From Holophagales bacterium (GTDB taxonomy: Bacteria > Acidobacteriota > Thermoanaerobaculia > Multivoradales > JAGPDF01): 64,000 nt of DNA. The notes below the pieces were generated by a model. It had not been told where the DNA came from. It saw only the letters and a list, made by a program, of their open reading frames with translations, and did not search any database. This document shows positions 42,072 through 50,611 of this stretch, piece by piece (positions within the stretch are counted from its first letter, which is position 1; every line of letters starts with the position of its first letter). The stretch spans positions 1,116,001-1,180,000 of the forward strand of contig CP064972.1 of NCBI GenBank assembly GCA_016699405.1, written 5' to 3'. A program made the position numbers and the translations under genes.

Positions 42072-45026
42072 TCAGAGCTTAAAGGGAATCTTCAACTGGA
42101 ACCACACCTTGACCGGCACGCCTTCCTTGGTCGCCGGTCGGAACGTCGCCGTGCGCGCCGCCGCCATCGCCGCCTCGTTGAAGCCGACATCCTGGGGATA
42201 CGGCCGCGTCAGCCGGGCCTCGGCCACACGCCCGTTCTCGTCCACCAGCATCGAGACGACCACCTCGCCTTGCGCTTTCAGCCGTCGGGCGATCGGAGGA
42301 TACTGGGGTTTGTCGATCGAGACAAGAACGGGTGAGATCACGCCCGGGCCGATGGCGACGAGGTCTCCACGCTGCACGGACGCCCGCGCCGGCGTCGCCT
42401 CGGTGTTGCGCGGCGCCGGCGTCGCGACCGGCGGCTCGGTGGGAACCGGGACGGAGGTCGGCTCGGGAGTCTGGAGCGCTGGAGCCGGCGTTGCCGGTTC
42501 CGGCGTGGGCGCGATCGTCGGTGCCGGCGTGGCGGTGGCGCGCGCCGCCGGAGTCGGTGTCGGAACGGCAGGTGCCGTCCCCGCGGTCGGGGTCGGCCGC
42601 TCGACCGCGGGCACGGCGGTCGGAGCGACGATCGGGTTGCTCTCGCCGGCGGTGGTGGCCGCGGCGGGCGCCCCACCCGGCGCTGTCGCCTCGCTCGGGA
42701 GGCCGGTGGCGACCGGTACCGGGGCCTCGGCAGGAGGAGCCGGCGTGCGGCCCCGGCCGAGGAAGACGAACAGTGCGATGCCGATCACCGCGGCGGCAGC
42801 GATGCCGCCCCAGAGCAGGCCCTTCGAGCCGCCTGCGCTCTCCATCGGTGCGCTCTCGCCGAGCGGAGCGATCGCTTCGACCGCTGGGGCGGTCCGGGCG
42901 GCGGGTGCACCGGCCGCCGACGCAGCGGGTGGCGCGGCAGCCGGACGTGGCGTCGCAGGAGACGGTGCGGCGACGGTCGGCGGCGCCGAGCTCGCCGGGA
43001 GCAGATCGAAGAGGCGGCCGACGTAGGCGGCCAGGTCGCCCTGCGACGGCGTCGGCTTGAGCGCGAAGAGGATCTTCTCGATTTCGCGCTGCATCTCGCC
43101 GGCGCTCGCGAAGCGATCGGCCGGCTCCTTGCCGAGCGCCTTGAGCACCAGGGCGTTGACCTCGAGGGGCAATCGCGCGTCGAGATCGCGCGGCCCCTGG
43201 ATCCGGCCCTCGCGTACCGATTCGAGCACCGACATTTCGCTCTCGCCGGCGAAGAGCCGGCGGCCGGTCAGCATCTCGAAGAGGATCGAGCCGAGCGAGA
43301 AGATGTCGGAGCGCGCATCCACCGGACGGCCCCAGGCCTGCTCGGGCGACATGTACTGGAGCTTGCCCTTGAGCGCGCCCATCTGCGTCTTGCTCGCCTT
43401 GGTGACCGCCTTGACGATGCCGAAGTCGCAGAGCTTGATCTCGCCCTCGTGGCTGATCAGGACGTTCTGCGGCGACACGTCGCGGTGCACCAGGCCGAGC
43501 TCGCGTCCGTCGAAGTCCTTCTTGCGGTGCGCGTAGTCGAGGGCGCTCGCCAGCCGCGAGGCGACCAGCAGGGCGAGACCCATCGGCAGCGGCTGCGCCT
43601 TCTGGCGCGCCTGGTTGAGGATCGACCGCAGATCCTTGCCTTCGACGTACTCCATCGCGATGTAGTAGTCGTCGCCGGCCTTGCCGAGGTCGTAGATGTG
43701 GATGATGTTGTTGTGATCGAGCTGGGCAGCGAGCTTCGCTTCGTCGATGAACATGGTGACGAAGTCGGAGCTGTCAGTCAGGTGCGGCAGGATCCGCTTG
43801 ATCGCCACCGTCTTCTGGAAGCCCTCGACGCCGCGCTTGCGCGCCTTCCAGACCTCGGCCATGCCGCCGACGGCGATGCGCTCGAGCAGGCGGTAATCGC
43901 CGAACTCGTCGCTCTTCGGCCGCGCGGGCTCGCGCGGGACCTCGAGTCGCTGCGTGGCGAAGGCGTCGGGCCTCTTGCCGGCCGCTGCCGTCGCGCCGCT
44001 GCGCGTCTTCGGCTTGGCGAGCTCCTCGAGCGCGGAGATGTCGATCTCGCTCGTCGGTCGCCGTGGAGTCGGCCGAGGCGCCGGCGTGTCGACCGGCTTG
44101 GCCGCCGCCGGGGGCGCCGGAGCGGGCGCCGGCACGGGGGTCGGCGCCGGAGCTGGCGCGGGTGTCGGCGTCGCAATCGGTGCCGGTGCCGCGACCGGTG
44201 CCGGTGTCTCGACCGGCGCGGCGATCACCGGCGCCGGCGGTTGGGCGACCGGCGGCGGTGCCGGAGCGGCCGCGACGGGTGGAGCTGCCGGCGGAGCTGC
44301 CTCGACGGGCCGGGCGGGAGGCGCTTCGGCGACCACCGGCGGCGCCGGTGCGATCGGCGCGGGCGCCGGCGTCTCGACCGGCTTCGGCGCGGCAGGCTTC
44401 GGCGCGGTGCGCCGACCGACGTCGAGCCCGGAGAGCGTCTTGCTGAGCAGATCGTCGATGTCTCTGCTGCTGCTCGGGCGGGCTGCGGCGGGGCGCGGTG
44501 GCGTCGTCGCGGGCGCGGCCGTCGGCTTCGGGGCCGGCGCGGGGGTCGGCACTGGCGTGGCGGGCGGTGCCGCCGCGGCGGCCTTGGCCGCCGGTTCGCC
44601 CTCGAACTCGGCGAGCAGATCGCCGAAGATCTCCCGCGAGGTCAGCGTCTTGCCGCCGTCGCCCGCCCCGCGCGTGTTCGCCGGACCGGAGCCGAGGCGG
44701 TTGGCCAGCATGCGGAGCTGACTTTCGGTGAACGGCTTGACGAGGATTTCGTCAGCGCCGAACCTTTCTCCCTGCTCGACCATCGTCGTGGGCAGCAAGA
44801 GCACCGATCCCGGGCCGCCGCGCGCGCGAGAGAAGACTTGAGCCGTGTCTTGGGCGTGGGGCAGCTCCGCCGACACGAAGACGAGCCGTGGGCGCAGCTC
44901 GGCGGCGGCGCGAACCGCCGCGTCGTGTCCGTCCGCGACCTCGATCTGCCAACCCTCCGCGCCGAGCGTGTCGCGTACGCGCTCGATGGTAAGCTTCTCG
45001 GACTCCACCACCAGGACTAGCGACAT
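42072..45026 (-). CDS. Pseudo-receiver / Ser-Thr kinase / TonB C-terminal fusion
   Basis: A 984-residue multidomain protein. Residues 1-115 have a CheY-like fold (SLVLVVESEKLTIERVRDTL ... ILVKPFTESQL), but the phosphoacceptor Asp is replaced (RLVFVSAELP), so it is a degenerate receiver. A Pro/Ala-rich stretch follows to about 365. The kinase domain (about 377-645) has IAVGGMAEVWKA, VHRDVSPQNVLI (His about 514), LCDFGIVKA and SPEQAWGRPVDARSDIFSLG, all intact. After another linker comes one transmembrane helix (about 734-756), a Pro/Ala/Thr-rich span of about 130 residues and a TonB C-terminal domain (about 895-984: QYPPIARRLKAQGEVVVSMLVDENG, AAMAAARTATFRPATKEGVPV). ATG 45026 has AGGAG 7 nt upstream. 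Confidence 0.9.
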   Translation of the reverse strand: MSLVLVVESEKLTIERVRDTLGAEGWQIEVADGHDAAVRAAAELRPRLVFVSAELPHAQDTAQVFSRARGGPGSVLLLPTTMVEQGERFGADEILVKPFTESQLRMLANRLGSGPANTRGAGDGGKTLTSREIFGDLLAEFEGEPAAKAAAAAPPATPVPTPAPAPKPTAAPATTPPRPAAARPSSSRDIDDLLSKTLSGLDVGRRTAPKPAAPKPVETPAPAPIAPAPPVVAEAPPARPVEAAPPAAPPVAAAPAPPPVAQPPAPVIAAPVETPAPVAAPAPIATPTPAPAPAPTPVPAPAPAPPAAAKPVDTPAPRPTPRRPTSEIDISALEELAKPKTRSGATAAAGKRPDAFATQRLEVPREPARPKSDEFGDYRLLERIAVGGMAEVWKARKRGVEGFQKTVAIKRILPHLTDSSDFVTMFIDEAKLAAQLDHNNIIHIYDLGKAGDDYYIAMEYVEGKDLRSILNQARQKAQPLPMGLALLVASRLASALDYAHRKKDFDGRELGLVHRDVSPQNVLISHEGEIKLCDFGIVKAVTKASKTQMGALKGKLQYMSPEQAWGRPVDARSDIFSLGSILFEMLTGRRLFAGESEMSVLESVREGRIQGPRDLDARLPLEVNALVLKALGKEPADRFASAGEMQREIEKILFALKPTPSQGDLAAYVGRLFDLLPASSAPPTVAAPSPATPRPAAAPPAASAAGAPAARTAPAVEAIAPLGESAPMESAGGSKGLLWGGIAAAAVIGIALFVFLGRGRTPAPPAEAPVPVATGLPSEATAPGGAPAAATTAGESNPIVAPTAVPAVERPTPTAGTAPAVPTPTPAARATATPAPTIAPTPEPATPAPALQTPEPTSVPVPTEPPVATPAPRNTEATPARASVQRGDLVAIGPGVISPVLVSIDKPQYPPIARRLKAQGEVVVSMLVDENGRVAEARLTRPYPQDVGFNEAAMAAARTATFRPATKEGVPVKVWFQLKIPFKL

Positions 45027-45059
45027 CGAGGTTCTCCTGCGAGCAGCCGAACGTGGCGT

Positions 45060-45088
45060 TTCTAACATCGCCGAGGTCGCCGAGTCAA
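45060..45088 (-). promoter_or_regulatory. Promoter of the kinase-TonB gene
   Basis: TTGACT (45088-45083), 17-nt spacer, TTAGAA (45065-45060). The start point would lie near 45053, giving a leader of about 27 nt with an AGGAG site. Confidence 0.42.
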
Positions 45089-45222
45089 TCACGACATCGC
45101 GTCGAAACGCTTGGCGGAGCGCAACTTAGCGTGGAATCCGGAGCCCGCGGGGGCGGATTGACGAGGCCGGCCGGCGACCCACCCCGGGCGTCGGCGCGGG
45201 ATCGGTCGCGGAGCAGACGCTC

Positions 45223-45792
45223 GTGAGAGTCCTGGGGCTCGATCCGGGAAGCCGGTATACCGGCTACGGTCTCGTCGAAGCCGACGGGTCGCGCCTGCGG
45301 GCGCTCGCCGCCGACCGCATCGTCCTCTCGCCCGCGCTCGCCCTGCCCGAACGCCTGGCGCGGCTCTCCGTGGAGCTCGACACGCTGCTCGATCGTTTCG
45401 CTCCGGAGCTGGTGGCGATCGAGAAGCCGTTTCTCGGCGTGAGCACGAGCTCGCTCATCGTCCTGGCCCAGGCGCGAGGGGTGCTGCTGGCGGGTGTGGC
45501 ACGGCGGGAGATTCCAGTGCGCGAATACTCGCCCGCCGAGGTGAAGTCCGCGCTCGGCAGTGGGCGCGCGGACAAGGAACAGGTGGCGCGTCTGGTCGGG
45601 CTGCTGCTCGCTCTCGACGTGTCGGTGCTGCCGGCGGACGCGACGGACGCGCTGGCCGTGGCCCTCTGTTGCGCGCAGCGCCGGCGGTCGGAAACCCTTG
45701 CTCCCGTTGCTCCCAGGGGCGTCGCCGGGGGCGTGCGAAACGCGTTGACCCGTCGCGGCAGGCGTGCTAGCGTGATCGCTCGCCGTCCCTGA
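45223..45792 (+). CDS. ruvC: Crossover junction endodeoxyribonuclease RuvC
   Basis: The Holliday-junction resolvase, 189 residues. The catalytic acids are visible: Asp 7 in MRVLGLDPGSRYTGYG, Glu in VAIEKPFLGVSTSS (about 67) and the Asp pair in PADATDALAVALCC (about 140-143). LAQARGVLL is also conserved. A basic C-terminal tail of about 30 residues goes beyond the normal fold. GTG 45223 is the start. ruvA and ruvB are not nearby. It is divergent from the kinase-TonB gene. Confidence 0.94.
   Translation: MRVLGLDPGSRYTGYGLVEADGSRLRALAADRIVLSPALALPERLARLSVELDTLLDRFAPELVAIEKPFLGVSTSSLIVLAQARGVLLAGVARREIPVREYSPAEVKSALGSGRADKEQVARLVGLLLALDVSVLPADATDALAVALCCAQRRRSETLAPVAPRGVAGGVRNALTRRGRRASVIARRP
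45745..45773 (+). promoter_or_regulatory. Promoter inside the 3' end of ruvC, reading to the DUF4388 gene
   Basis: TTGACC (45745-45750), 17-nt spacer and TAGCGT (45768-45773). Transcription would start at about 45780, leaving a leader of about 190 nt before GTG 45973. I recognise no known riboswitch in that leader. Confidence 0.5.
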
Positions 45793-45972
45793 AGCATCGT
45801 GAACCGCCCCGACGCACGGCCCATCCGCAGGAACGAGAGACCGGTCGGTCGGTTGCGTGACGATGACGCGAGGAGCCTCGACGTCGCGTCGGTTCGCCGG
45901 GCTCGGAGATGCAGGGGCGGTGTGACGGAACGCTCGAATCCGATCCTCAGACTCTCACCCCGATAGGTCACC

Positions 45973-46794
45973 GTGGCATTCCAAGGTTCGCTCAAAGAGC
46001 TTCCGCTTCCCGACATCATTCAACTGGTGGCGGTCGGCGGGAAGACGGGAGCATTCCAACTTCGCAACGAGGGCGACGCCGGCCAGATCTTCCTGCGCAA
46101 GGGCCAGATCGTCCACGCCCAGGTCGGCACGCTCTCCGGTGAAGAGGCGGTCTACGAGCTGGCGATCTGGCGCCAGGGCGACTTCGTCTTCACGCCGGGC
46201 TCCGAGACCGACGTCGTCACCATCGAGCGCTCGAACACCAACCTCCTGATGGAGGCGGCACGGCGCATCGACGAGTGGCAGGTGCTGTCGAAGAAGATCC
46301 CGTCGACTCGCCTGGTGCCGGTCTTCACGACCCAGGGCGCCAGCACCTCGGTCTCCTTCACGCCGCAGGAGTGGGCGCTCATCTGTCGCATCGACGAGCG
46401 CCGGACGATCGACGAGATCGCCGCCAGCCGCGGGCTGTCCGCCTTCGAGATCTGCAAGGTGCTCTACGGCCTGCTGACCTCCGGCCTGGTCGCGCTGCGT
46501 GAAGACCTGCGGCGTTTCCAAGTCGATCGGCTGCAGCAGATGTCGGCCGAGGATCTCGGGCGCGTCGCCGACGCGATCTTTCGCGGTGCGCAACAGATCC
46601 TCGGCGGGAGTGATCGCGCCGGGGAGCTCGATGGCCTGGCGCGCCAGACTCGCGCCGAGATGGAGTCGGGGCGCCGGGTCGACGCCGTGCTCGACCTGAT
46701 CCGCGCCGGCGAGAAGGTCATCTCCTCGGCGCTCGGTCCGAATCAGGCGCGCGGCTTCCTCGACCGCGTGGCGCAACTCCTCACCGGGCGCTGA
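45973..46794 (+). CDS. DUF4388-domain protein
   Basis: A 273-residue protein whose first ~100 residues are a DUF4388 (PATAN-like) domain: MAFQGSLKELPLPDIIQLVA, KTGAFQLRNEGDAGQIFLRKGQIVHAQVG and GEEAVYELAIWRQGDFVF. The second part (about 125-175) looks like a winged-helix segment (TPQEWALICRIDERRTIDEIAASRGLSAFEICKVLYGLLTSGLV), followed by a helical C-terminus. DUF4388 proteins often accompany gliding-motility and chemosensory systems in deltaproteobacteria and acidobacteria; a regulatory role is likely but not defined. GTG 45973 has only a weak ribosome site. Confidence 0.85.
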   Translation: MAFQGSLKELPLPDIIQLVAVGGKTGAFQLRNEGDAGQIFLRKGQIVHAQVGTLSGEEAVYELAIWRQGDFVFTPGSETDVVTIERSNTNLLMEAARRIDEWQVLSKKIPSTRLVPVFTTQGASTSVSFTPQEWALICRIDERRTIDEIAASRGLSAFEICKVLYGLLTSGLVALREDLRRFQVDRLQQMSAEDLGRVADAIFRGAQQILGGSDRAGELDGLARQTRAEMESGRRVDAVLDLIRAGEKVISSALGPNQARGFLDRVAQLLTGR

Positions 46795-46922
46795 TCCGGC
46801 GGGCAGTCGGTCCGCCGATCGGCGCCAGCCGCTCCCCTTCGCCAGACTCGACTCGTTCAACCGTCGATCGACGGCGGAGTCGCCGGGTGCGCCGGCGGCT
46901 CGTCCGGAGCCGGTCCGTCGCG

Positions 46923-47840
46923 TCAGGCGACGAGCCGGGAGCTCGAGCCCGGTTCCTCGCGCTGAAGCGAGAGCACCGCACCGACCAGTCCGGCGATCGG
47001 GCCGAGGGCCAGCAGGAGCAGGCACTCTCGCCACGAGAGGAAGTGAGCGAAGAGCAGGTTGAGCGAGGTCGCGGGATCCGCCTGGCGGGCGCCGACGAGC
47101 CAACCCCCGCCGAGGGTGCCAAGGGCGAGGACGGCGCCGAGCAGGCCCTGGAGCATCCCCTCGAAGTAGAACGGGCCGCGGACGAAGAACTCGGTCGCGC
47201 CGACCAGCCGCAGGACGGCGATCTCGTCGCGATAGAGCAGCGAGATCAGCCGGACGACGCTCGCGATGGTGAACACCGCCGCGCCGAGCAGGAGGGCGGC
47301 GAGCGCCAGACCGGCAGCGCGCACCAGCGTCAAGAGCCGCTCGGCGTGGGAGAGCCAGTCGCGGTCATCGTCGACCATCGAGACGGCGGGGTGCGCGCGG
47401 AGCTCGGTGAGCCAGGCGCCGTAGCCGGGGTCGCTCCGCGCACCGGCCGAGAGCTCCAGCTCGATCGAAGCGGGGAGCGGACGTGGCCCCGCCTCGCTGA
47501 AGAGGTCGCCGAGGCTGGGGAACTGGGCCTCGAAACGGCGCACCGCCTCGTCAGCCGAGACCTCGCGTCGCTCGACGATCCACTGTGGGCGGTCGAGCAG
47601 CGGGCCGAGCGCGGAGCGGGCGTCGTCGGCCTGCCGGGTGTGAAGATAGACGACGAGGCGCGCCTCGCTCCGCCACCCCGCGACTGCGCGCGCCAGGTTC
47701 GAACCGACCATCAGGACCGTGCCGCCGAGCAGCAGGCTCACGGCGATGGTGAAGATGGCGAGCAGGCTGACCTTCCAGCTGCGCGCCAGACCGACGACGG
47801 CCTCGCGCAGGAAGTAGCCGAAGGCCCGCCAGAGGCTCAC
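46923..47840 (-). CDS. ftsX: Cell-division permease FtsX
   Basis: A 305-residue ABC-type permease subunit that with FtsE transmits a division signal to periplasmic murein hydrolases. The N-terminal helix follows MSLWRAFGYFLREAVVGLAR (TM1 about 24-46), then a periplasmic loop with VVYLHTRQADDARSALGPLL (about 55-165) and three C-terminal helices (LALAALLLGAAVFTIASVVRL; YFEGMLQGLLGAVLALGTLGGG; LLLLALGPIAGLVGAVLSL). Topology and the R-L-x-G-A-T-x-x-F-V-R-G-P-F motif (LRLVGATEFFVRGPF) identify FtsX. It overlaps ftsE by 4 nt. Confidence 0.92.
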   Translation of the reverse strand: MSLWRAFGYFLREAVVGLARSWKVSLLAIFTIAVSLLLGGTVLMVGSNLARAVAGWRSEARLVVYLHTRQADDARSALGPLLDRPQWIVERREVSADEAVRRFEAQFPSLGDLFSEAGPRPLPASIELELSAGARSDPGYGAWLTELRAHPAVSMVDDDRDWLSHAERLLTLVRAAGLALAALLLGAAVFTIASVVRLISLLYRDEIAVLRLVGATEFFVRGPFYFEGMLQGLLGAVLALGTLGGGWLVGARQADPATSLNLLFAHFLSWRECLLLLALGPIAGLVGAVLSLQREEPGSSSRLVA

Positions 47841-48661
47841 GTCGATGCCTCGCTCTCGCGCGGTCCGCTCGCCGGAGCGCTCAGCAGATCGCCCGGCGGG
47901 AGCACCTCGTCGCGCACCAGCCGGCCGCGATCGAGCGTGAGGACGCGCTGTCCGACCTGGCGGATGAGCTCGCGATCGTGCGTCGCCATGACGACGGTCG
48001 TCCCGCGACGGTGACAGTCGATCAGGAGTCGGACGATCTGCTGCGAGAGCTCGGCGTCGAGATTGCCGGTCGGTTCGTCGGCGAGGAGCAGCTCGGGATC
48101 GTTGATCAGGGCCCGGGCGATCGCCACCCGCTGCTGCTCGCCGCCGGAGAGCTCGCGCGGGAACGCCGAGAGGCGGTGGGCGAGGCCGACGCGGCGCAGC
48201 GCCTCGACCGCGAGCCGCTTCTGCCGTGGCAGGTCGAGGCCGAGAATGCGCGGCAGGTAGGCGACGTTCTCGAACACGGTGCGGCGATCGATCAGGCGGA
48301 AGTCCTGGAAGACGATCCCCATCCGCCGGCGCAGGAAGGGGATCTTGCGCGCCGGCAGTGCCGCGACGTTGCGTCCGTGGACGAGGATCTGGCCGGAGGT
48401 CGGGAGGTCCTCGCGAAAGAGCAGACGCAGCAGGGTGGTCTTGCCCGCACCGCTCGCGCCGGTGAGAAAGACGAACTGTCCTTTGGGGATTTCGAAGGAG
48501 AGATCCTCGAGCGCCGACTGCCCACCCGGGTAGCGCCGGCTGACCGAGAAGAAGCGGATCATCGCGCCGCTGCCCCCGGACGACGCATCGAGCGGCGCCG
48601 GATCCTCCATCGCACCGGCCGCCGAGTCGCCGGACATCGCGTCGAGGCCGAGCGTGGACAT
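47837..48661 (-). CDS. ftsE: Cell-division ATP-binding protein FtsE
   Basis: The 274-residue ATPase partner of FtsX. It has Walker A TGASGAGKTTLLR, the signature LSGGEQQRVAIARAL and Walker B LLLADEPTGNLD. The canonical start of the family corresponds to MIRFFSVSRRYPGG at 48562. I keep ATG 48661 because a TATCCT -10 box ends 9 nt before it and the 33 extra codons have the high third-position G/C of real coding sequence. The extension (MSTLGLDAMSGDSAAGAMED and on) is low-complexity and of unknown use. It heads the ftsEX operon and is divergent from pgeF. Confidence 0.92.
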   Translation of the reverse strand: MSTLGLDAMSGDSAAGAMEDPAPLDASSGGSGAMIRFFSVSRRYPGGQSALEDLSFEIPKGQFVFLTGASGAGKTTLLRLLFREDLPTSGQILVHGRNVAALPARKIPFLRRRMGIVFQDFRLIDRRTVFENVAYLPRILGLDLPRQKRLAVEALRRVGLAHRLSAFPRELSGGEQQRVAIARALINDPELLLADEPTGNLDAELSQQIVRLLIDCHRRGTTVVMATHDRELIRQVGQRVLTLDRGRLVRDEVLPPGDLLSAPASGPRESEAST

Positions 48662-48670
48662 CGCGGCGGC

Positions 48671-48676
48671 AGGATA
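48671..48676 (-). promoter_or_regulatory. -10 box of ftsEX
   Basis: TATCCT on the minus strand ends 9 nt before ATG 48661. The -35 region (ATCGAC, 16 nt away) is only partly TTGACA-like. It would give a leaderless ftsE mRNA. Confidence 0.45.
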
Positions 48677-48718
48677 TCGCAGCCTCCCACCGGTCGATGT
48701 GGAGCGCGACGCCGGCGC

Positions 48719-48724
48719 TACAAT
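48719..48724 (+). promoter_or_regulatory. -10 box of pgeF
   Basis: TACAAT preceded by GC ends 8 nt before ATG 48733. It is a 5/6 match to TATAAT with leaderless spacing. It shares the 71-bp divergent region with the ftsE promoter. Confidence 0.5.
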
Positions 48725-48732
48725 GCCGCGCG

Positions 48733-49488
48733 ATGCCTAGCCCTGCCCGCGTCGTCCTCTCTGCGCCAGGCCAGAAGAACGCCTGTGGTCACGGATGGAG
48801 CGACTCGGCGAGCGGTGCGGAAGTTCGCTTCCTCGGTCGCGGTGCCCCGCCGCAGACGCCGCTCGCCGAGCTCGTCGCTCCCGGTCTCGCCGAAGGGGTC
48901 CGGCCGAGCTGGCTGCGTCAGGTGCATGGTGCCGCCGTGCTCGAAGCGCAGCCGGGGCTCTGCGGCAGCGGCGATGCGCTGACGTGCGTTGGCGAGGATC
49001 TGGCCCTCGTCGTCGTCACCGCCGACTGCGTGCCGGTGTTGCTCGCCGGCGGCCGCCGCATCGCGGCCGTTCACGCGGGATGGCGGGGAATCGTCGCCGG
49101 TGTCGTCAGCGCCAGCGTGTCGCAATTCGCGCCGCGGGTAGAGTGGCTCACCGCGTGGATCGGGCCGGCGATCGGTGCCTGCTGCTACGAAGTGGGAGAA
49201 GAGGTCGCCGGGCAGGTCGAGCGGGCCGCGCACGGTGCCGAGTGCGTGCTCCGTCGCCTCCCGCGACCGCACCTCGACCTGCGCGCCGCGGTCGAGGCGC
49301 AGCTCGCGGCGGCCGGCGTCGACGAGATCCGGCACCTCGATCTCTGCACGCGGTGCCATCCCGACCTGTTGTGGAGCTATCGCCGCGATGGACCGCGCGC
49401 CGGCCGGAATCTCGCGTGGATCGTTCGCCCGCCGGCGGACGCGGCCGGCTGCGCCGACCGGCACGCCGAAACGCCGACTAGAAGCTGA
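48733..49488 (+). CDS. pgeF: Peptidoglycan editing factor PgeF / laccase-domain protein (YfiH)
   Basis: A 251-residue YfiH/DUF152-family protein, named for removing L-Ser-containing errors from muropeptides and also reported as a copper oxidase or purine phosphorylase-like enzyme. The metal-site motifs are present: LRQVHGAAV (His), VTADCVPVLL (Cys) and AVHAGWRGIVAGV (His), with IGPAIGACCYEVGEEV and the C-terminal CTRCHPDLLWSYRRDG. ATG 48733 fits the family and the -10 spacing. Its end overlaps convergent rlmN by 11 bp. Confidence 0.92.
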   Translation: MPSPARVVLSAPGQKNACGHGWSDSASGAEVRFLGRGAPPQTPLAELVAPGLAEGVRPSWLRQVHGAAVLEAQPGLCGSGDALTCVGEDLALVVVTADCVPVLLAGGRRIAAVHAGWRGIVAGVVSASVSQFAPRVEWLTAWIGPAIGACCYEVGEEVAGQVERAAHGAECVLRRLPRPHLDLRAAVEAQLAAAGVDEIRHLDLCTRCHPDLLWSYRRDGPRAGRNLAWIVRPPADAAGCADRHAETPTRS

Positions 49489-50566
49489 GCTGGCTGCGGC
49501 GGAAGCCGCGCGGCGGGCGCCCGAAGGCGCGGAGCTGACCGCAGGCCGCGCTCACCGCATCGCCCCGTCGACGTCGCACGGTGGCCGTCAGGCCGTGCCG
49601 CATCAGTCGATGCTGGAACTCCTCGACCGTCGCGGGCTGCGGTGGGCGCCACTCGGCGGGCAGGACCGGGTCGGGGTTGAGCGGGATGAGATTGACCTTC
49701 GCCTTCAGTCCGCGCAGGCGCGCGGCGAGCGCATCGGCGTCGCTCGGGCGATCATTGAACCGATCGATCAACAGGTACTCGAAGGTGATCCGGCGTCGCG
49801 GTTCGAGTGGATAGCGGCGCAGCGCGGCGAAGAGCTCGCCGAGCGGGTAGTTGCGATTGATCGGCATGAGCTGTTCGCGCCGCGCGTCGTCGGGTGCGTG
49901 GAGCGAGACGGCGAGGTTCGGCCGTGCCGGCCAGGTGGCGAGCGCGTCGATGCCCGGGACGATCCCGGCGGTGGACACGGTCATGCGCCGCCAGGGGATC
50001 GTCTCGGCGAGCAGCTCGAGGGCGGTTCGCAGGGCGACGAGGTTGAGCAGCGGCTCACCCATGCCCATGAAGACAAGGTTCAGGCGCTCGTTGCGCTCCG
50101 GTCCGGGGGGACAGATCGCCCAGACCTGGCCGAGGATCTCGCCCGCCGAGAGATCGCGTCCGGCGCCCCAGTAGCCGGTGACGCAGAAGCGACAGGCGAG
50201 CGCACAACCGGCCTGACTCGAGAGACAGATCGTCCGCCGCTCGCGATCGGGAATGTCGACCGCCTCGATCGAAGCGCCGTCGCGCAGTCGCAGCAGGAGC
50301 TTGCATGTTCCGTCGGCCGAGCGGTGGCGTTCGGCGATCTCGGGCAAGGCGAGGACGAAGCTCGACTGCAGGCGCTCGCGCAGCCCGAGCGGCAGCTCGG
50401 TCATGGCGGCAAGATCGATCACGCCCCGGCGGTGAATCGCTTCCCAGAGCTGACGAGCCCGATACCGCGGTTCGCCGAGCGGCACGAGCGCCGCGGCAAT
50501 CTCGGCAAGCGAGGCGCCGAGCAGGTCGCGCCGGGAGTCGGGCGAGGGAGGCGGAAGGGTGCTCAC
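49478..50566 (-). CDS. rlmN: 23S rRNA (adenine-2503-C2)-methyltransferase RlmN
   Basis: A 362-residue radical-SAM enzyme methylating A2503 of 23S rRNA (and A37 of some tRNAs). It has the CxxxCxxC cluster site in CALACRFCVTG, FMGMGEPLLN, VSTAGIVPGID and the C-terminal methyl-carrier Cys in VSAACGQL. The start is GTG 50566 with GAGG close upstream. It lies 45 bp downstream of a small hypothetical gene on the same strand. Confidence 0.95.
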   Translation of the reverse strand: MSTLPPPSPDSRRDLLGASLAEIAAALVPLGEPRYRARQLWEAIHRRGVIDLAAMTELPLGLRERLQSSFVLALPEIAERHRSADGTCKLLLRLRDGASIEAVDIPDRERRTICLSSQAGCALACRFCVTGYWGAGRDLSAGEILGQVWAICPPGPERNERLNLVFMGMGEPLLNLVALRTALELLAETIPWRRMTVSTAGIVPGIDALATWPARPNLAVSLHAPDDARREQLMPINRNYPLGELFAALRRYPLEPRRRITFEYLLIDRFNDRPSDADALAARLRGLKAKVNLIPLNPDPVLPAEWRPPQPATVEEFQHRLMRHGLTATVRRRRGDAVSAACGQLRAFGRPPRGFRRSQLSF

Positions 50567-50611
50567 GAGGCCTCGGATCCGCGCGGCGGCAGGCGCGGTG
50601 TCGAGATCGGG

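Noticed and set aside
42340..44620. Pro/Ala/Val-rich codon repeats as DNA tandem repeats
   Set aside because: They are low-complexity linkers of the kinase-TonB protein, without a fixed repeat unit.
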